Source: Deltaproteobacteria bacterium (GTDB taxonomy: Bacteria > Desulfobacterota > Dissulfuribacteria > Dissulfuribacterales > QOAL01). Taken from it: a DNA stretch of 6,573 nt. The notes beneath the pieces are model-generated. The model was not told where the DNA came from. It made no database searches and saw only the letters and a list, made by a program, of their open reading frames with translations. The translations under genes and the position numbers were made by a program. The stretch lies in the NCBI GenBank assembly GCA_015486425.1, contig WFRQ01000402.1, positions 1 through 6,573 of the forward strand. Direction: 5' to 3'. The number at the start of each line of letters is the position of its first letter. Within the stretch, counting starts at the first letter, position 1. This document shows, one piece after another, positions 4,327 to 6,573 of this stretch.

Positions 4327-4926
4327 GCAGTTGACACAGCAGCAGATGGAGAAGAAGGACTCAATTTTGCTCTGTCAGCGCCTTATGATGCAGCAGTCAT
4401 TGACATTATGCTTCCAGGTATTGACGGTCTGAAACTCATATCAGAAATGAGACACAGGGGCATTGCCACGCCTGTAATTATCCTTTCAGCCAAAAGATCT
4501 GTTGAAGACCGCGTAAAGGGGCTTGAGACAGGAAGCGACGACTACCTTGTAAAGCCTTTTGCCTTTTCCGAGCTTCTTGCAAGGGTGCAGGCCCTTATAA
4601 GGCGGACAGGAAACATTAACAATCCACTGGAACTTTCAATTGGAGACCTGTCAGTGGATATCACCACAAGAGAAGTCAGGCGCGGGGACAGAAAGATTAC
4701 GCTTCAGCCAAAGGAGTTTGCCCTGCTTGAATACCTCCTCCGGAACAGGGGCAGGGTGATTTCAAAGACCCTGCTTCTGGAACATATATGGGACTTCAGT
4801 TTTAACCCGCAGACCAATGTGGTGGATGTCCTTGTGTGCAGGTTGAGAAACAAGGTTGACAAGGGGTTTGAAAAGAAACTCATTCATACCATAAGAGGTG
4901 TGGGCTATGTCCTTAAGGAGGATTAA
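4252..4926 (+). CDS. OmpR/PhoB-family response regulator (CusR-like)
   Basis: This 224-residue cytoplasmic regulator is full length. The receiver domain (1-115) has the acidic pocket Glu7-Asp8-Asp9, phospho-accepting Asp51 in VIDIMLPGIDGL, the switch Ser79 (IILSAK) and Lys101 in VKPFAFSELLARV. A winged helix-turn-helix of the OmpR type follows (about 125-222), with LQPKEFALLEYLLRNRGRVI, the recognition region around NVVDVLVCRLRNKVDK, and the hallmark IHTIRGVGYVL. The set resembles regulators of heavy-metal efflux such as CusR or CopR. The start overlaps the stop of the DUF5714 remnant (ATGA) with a weak AGCAGG site 8 bases upstream. The kinase gene overlaps its 3' end by 20 bp, so the two are coupled. 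The likely target is the pump operon to the left, by inference from proximity and family. Confidence 0.93.
   Translation: MRILVVEDDSTIRNFVEQGLREAGFAVDTAADGEEGLNFALSAPYDAAVIDIMLPGIDGLKLISEMRHRGIATPVIILSAKRSVEDRVKGLETGSDDYLVKPFAFSELLARVQALIRRTGNINNPLELSIGDLSVDITTREVRRGDRKITLQPKEFALLEYLLRNRGRVISKTLLLEHIWDFSFNPQTNVVDVLVCRLRNKVDKGFEKKLIHTIRGVGYVLKED
4895..4900 (+). promoter_or_regulatory. Ribosome binding site deciding the kinase start
   Basis: GAGGTG, inside the end of the response regulator gene, is 6 bases before ATG 4907. The alternative GTG at 4898 overlaps this site and has no site of its own, so 4907 is preferred. Confidence 0.65.
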
Positions 4927-6307
4927 GGAACTCCTCTCTGCCACAGCGTTCAGGCTCACCGCATGGTACTCTGCCATATTTATCATAAGTTCCGGTCTTA
5001 TTTTTTCCCTTGCCTTCCATACGTTATCCAGCACAATAACCGAACAGGACCGGGAACAGATAAATCTCAAGCTCCAGGAGTATATCTCAACCGCACGTGA
5101 TGAAGGCATGGACGACCTGATCGAGGAGGTTGCAAGGGAAAATGAATCTTACCGGGCCTCTGGTTATTTTGTGCGCCTGATTGATAATACGAACCGTACT
5201 CTTTTCTGTTCCGTGCCAAGGCGGTTCAAAGACATGGACTGCTCCCAAATCCCCCTCTCCCCTGAGGGAAAAGGCCGTTATCTTACAATAAGGAGGCATG
5301 AAGACGAGGATGTGCTTGATATACTCACCGCTGATCTTCCGCAAGGTTTTAAAATTCAGGTGGGCAAGTCCTCTACACAGAGGGAAAATCTCATTGAACG
5401 CTTCTATCAGATTTTTTCCATAACGCTTCTTCTGATTACTGTCACAGGCTTTGTGTCCGGCGCCTTTCTATCCTTCAAGGTTCTTTCGCCACTCCGGGAT
5501 CTCATCAGGACAGTTCGGAGCATAAATGCCGGAAGCATGGAGGCAAGGGTCCCAGTAAGGCATGAAAAGGCGGGAGACGAGCTTGATATGCTGGCACGGC
5601 TCTTTAATGAGATGCTCCAGCGCATTGCTGACCTGGTGAGGGGAATGAAAGAGGCCCTTGATTATGTTGCGCACGACCTCAGAACCCCTGTCACAAGGCT
5701 CAAGGCGGTAGTGGAATCAACTCTTCAGAAACAGGCCGGCAGGGAAGAACTTGAAAACGCCCTGATGGACTGCGCGGAAGAGGCTGACAGAATATCCGTA
5801 ATGCTGACAACCCTTATGGATATATCAGAGGCAGAGACCGGGGTCCTGCGGCTCGATTTAAAGGTGCAGGCCATTAAACCTGTCATCCTTGATACTGTGG
5901 AACTGTATGAATATGTTGCGGAAGAAGAGGATTTTTCAATAGTTGTGGAGATCCCGGAAGAGCTTAAAACATCAATAGACAGGAACAGGTTCAGGCAGGC
6001 AGCGGCAAACATCATAGACAACGCCATAAAGTATGGAAAGCCTGGCGGCAGGCTTGAAATAAAGGCTTTTCAGGAGAATAACAGGATTATACTCACATTT
6101 TCAGATAACGGCTCAGGTATATCAACAAAAGACATGCCCCATATATTTGACAGGCTTTACAGGGGAGATAAAAGCCGCTCCCGTAAAGGCATGGGGCTGG
6201 GCTTAAGCCTTGTAAAGGCAGTTGTCCAGGGCCATGGCTTTGACCTGGATGTAAAGAGCAAACCGGGCAAGGGGACTGAAATTATAATCATCATGCCTGT
6301 TGCCTGA
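4907..6307 (+). CDS. HAMP-domain sensor histidine kinase (CusS-like)
   Basis: This 466-residue inner-membrane kinase is the partner of the response regulator. From ATG 4907: TM1 at about 18-40, a periplasmic sensor of about 125 residues, TM2 at about 167-192, HAMP (193-243, starting LSPLRDLI), and a dimerisation/H-box with phospho-accepting His256 in YVAHDLRTPVTRLK. The ATP-binding domain has N box NIIDNAIKYG (Asn368, Asn372), G1 box DNGSGI (400-405), F box IFDRLYRGD and G2 box GMGLGL (428-433). All catalytic elements are present. IFDRLYRGDKSRS followed by GMGLGLSLVKAVV resembles the heavy-metal sensor kinase group. The sensor carries Cys101, Cys112 and a HEDED cluster (131-135) that might bind metal, but this is a guess. 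It overlaps the regulator gene by 20 bp. GTG 4898 would add three residues. Confidence 0.92.
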   Translation: MSLRRIKELLSATAFRLTAWYSAIFIISSGLIFSLAFHTLSSTITEQDREQINLKLQEYISTARDEGMDDLIEEVARENESYRASGYFVRLIDNTNRTLFCSVPRRFKDMDCSQIPLSPEGKGRYLTIRRHEDEDVLDILTADLPQGFKIQVGKSSTQRENLIERFYQIFSITLLLITVTGFVSGAFLSFKVLSPLRDLIRTVRSINAGSMEARVPVRHEKAGDELDMLARLFNEMLQRIADLVRGMKEALDYVAHDLRTPVTRLKAVVESTLQKQAGREELENALMDCAEEADRISVMLTTLMDISEAETGVLRLDLKVQAIKPVILDTVELYEYVAEEEDFSIVVEIPEELKTSIDRNRFRQAAANIIDNAIKYGKPGGRLEIKAFQENNRIILTFSDNGSGISTKDMPHIFDRLYRGDKSRSRKGMGLGLSLVKAVVQGHGFDLDVKSKPGKGTEIIIIMPVA

Positions 6308-6417
6308 CTTTTTAAGTTGTGAGAAATTTTGAGAGGTTATCCGTCACATTTTTCAACCATTAGGATGCCGCGCAGAAAAATTAGTAACTTCTCAATAAGT
6401 GCTGGTAAAAAGCTTGG

Positions 6418-6442
6418 ATCCCCGACAACTACATTCGGGGAT
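6418..6442 (+). repeat. Palindromic repeat ATCCCCGA / TCGGGGAT
   Basis: Perfect 8-bp arms (6418-6425 and 6435-6442) with a 9-base loop, embedded in CTTGGATCCCCGA and TCGGGGATGACG. This resembles widespread REP-like elements of the form GGATnCCCG...CGGGnATGACG. It could also act as an mRNA 3'-end stabiliser for the kinase transcript. Confidence 0.7.
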
Positions 6443-6488
6443 GACGATCTGAACTGCCTGCAACTCCGTCATTCCGGCAGGTTGCGCT

Positions 6489-6537
6489 CGTTCCCAAACT
6501 CCAGTTTGGGAACGCATACCCGGAAGCTCCAGCTTCC
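6489..6537 (+). repeat. Dispersed palindromic repeat R3 (best-preserved copy)
   Basis: Two adjacent hairpins: CGTTCCCAAACT (6489-6500) and AGTTTGGGAACG (6503-6514), perfect 12-bp arms with a CC loop; then GGAAGCT (6522-6528) and AGCTTCC (6531-6537), perfect 7-bp arms, also with a CC loop. This is the same double-hairpin core as R1, and R2 keeps part of it. It lacks the long right-hand extension shared by R1 and R2. Confidence 0.88.
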
Positions 6538-6573
6538 AGACAAGGGCAGGTAATGCCGCACAGCCGGTATTAA

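Larger units (their letters stand above)
6308..6573 (+). other. Non-coding region after the kinase gene, rich in palindromes
   Basis: No believable gene follows the kinase within the window. The stretch holds the hairpin at 6418-6442, a CGTCATTCCGG block at 6468-6478, and repeat R3. There is no T-run after any hairpin, so an intrinsic terminator is not supported. Confidence 0.7.

Noticed and set aside
6418..6450. Intrinsic terminator for the kinase operon
   Set aside because: The 8-bp stem is good but no T-run follows on either strand, so I list it only as a palindromic repeat.
6329..6553. 74-codon open frame after the kinase gene
   Set aside because: It reads straight through palindromic repeats, has no ribosome binding site and encodes the repeat peptide rather than a protein family.

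Overview
The window reads as a bacterial chromosomal segment of moderate GC. It holds the tail of a metal-efflux operon and the two-component system that probably controls it, interrupted by two toxin-antitoxin (TA) modules and dispersed palindromic repeats. The gene content (HME-type RND pump, DUF5714 protein, HigBA, many short palindromic repeats) suggests an anaerobic, environmental lineage such as Desulfobacterota. That placement is an impression from memory and has low confidence. All supported genes are on the + strand.

Layout: 1-1137 is the C-terminal part of a CzcA/CusA-like RND permease that enters from the left edge. 1378-1946 is TA module 1, a ribbon-helix-helix antitoxin and a RelE-type toxin carrying an unusual two-CxxC insert. 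It has a near-consensus promoter with a perfect 7-bp inverted repeat bracketing the -10 box, and the 10-mer ATGACATGAC lies on both sides of the module. 2065-2778 is a cysteine-rich DUF5714 protein whose first zinc-ribbon cysteine lies just upstream of the only in-frame ATG. Its stop overlaps (ATGA) the start of a response regulator that breaks off after 25 codons.

2850-4004 separates two diverged copies of a 322-bp segment (DUF5714 3' end plus regulator 5' end; about 88% identical by my count, no indels). It holds a complete higBA module between two 89-bp direct repeats, followed by short repeats. The second copy (4005-4326) begins with a headless DUF5714 remnant and runs into the intact OmpR-type response regulator (4252-4926). 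The regulator overlaps an intact HAMP histidine kinase (4907-6307). 6308-6573 is non-coding and rich in palindromes, including a third member of the repeat family around higBA.

How it fits together (inference): the ancestral order was probably RND pump, DUF5714, response regulator, kinase, with the last three translationally coupled. A duplication of the DUF5714-regulator unit followed by insertion or deletion left the full DUF5714 gene in the first copy and the full regulator-kinase pair in the second, with higBA between. TA module 1 sits between pump and DUF5714. The points most worth checking are the N terminus of DUF5714, its coupling to a metal-type two-component system, the duplication breakpoints, the probably leaderless higB mRNA, and the zinc-ribbon-like insert in the RelE toxin.
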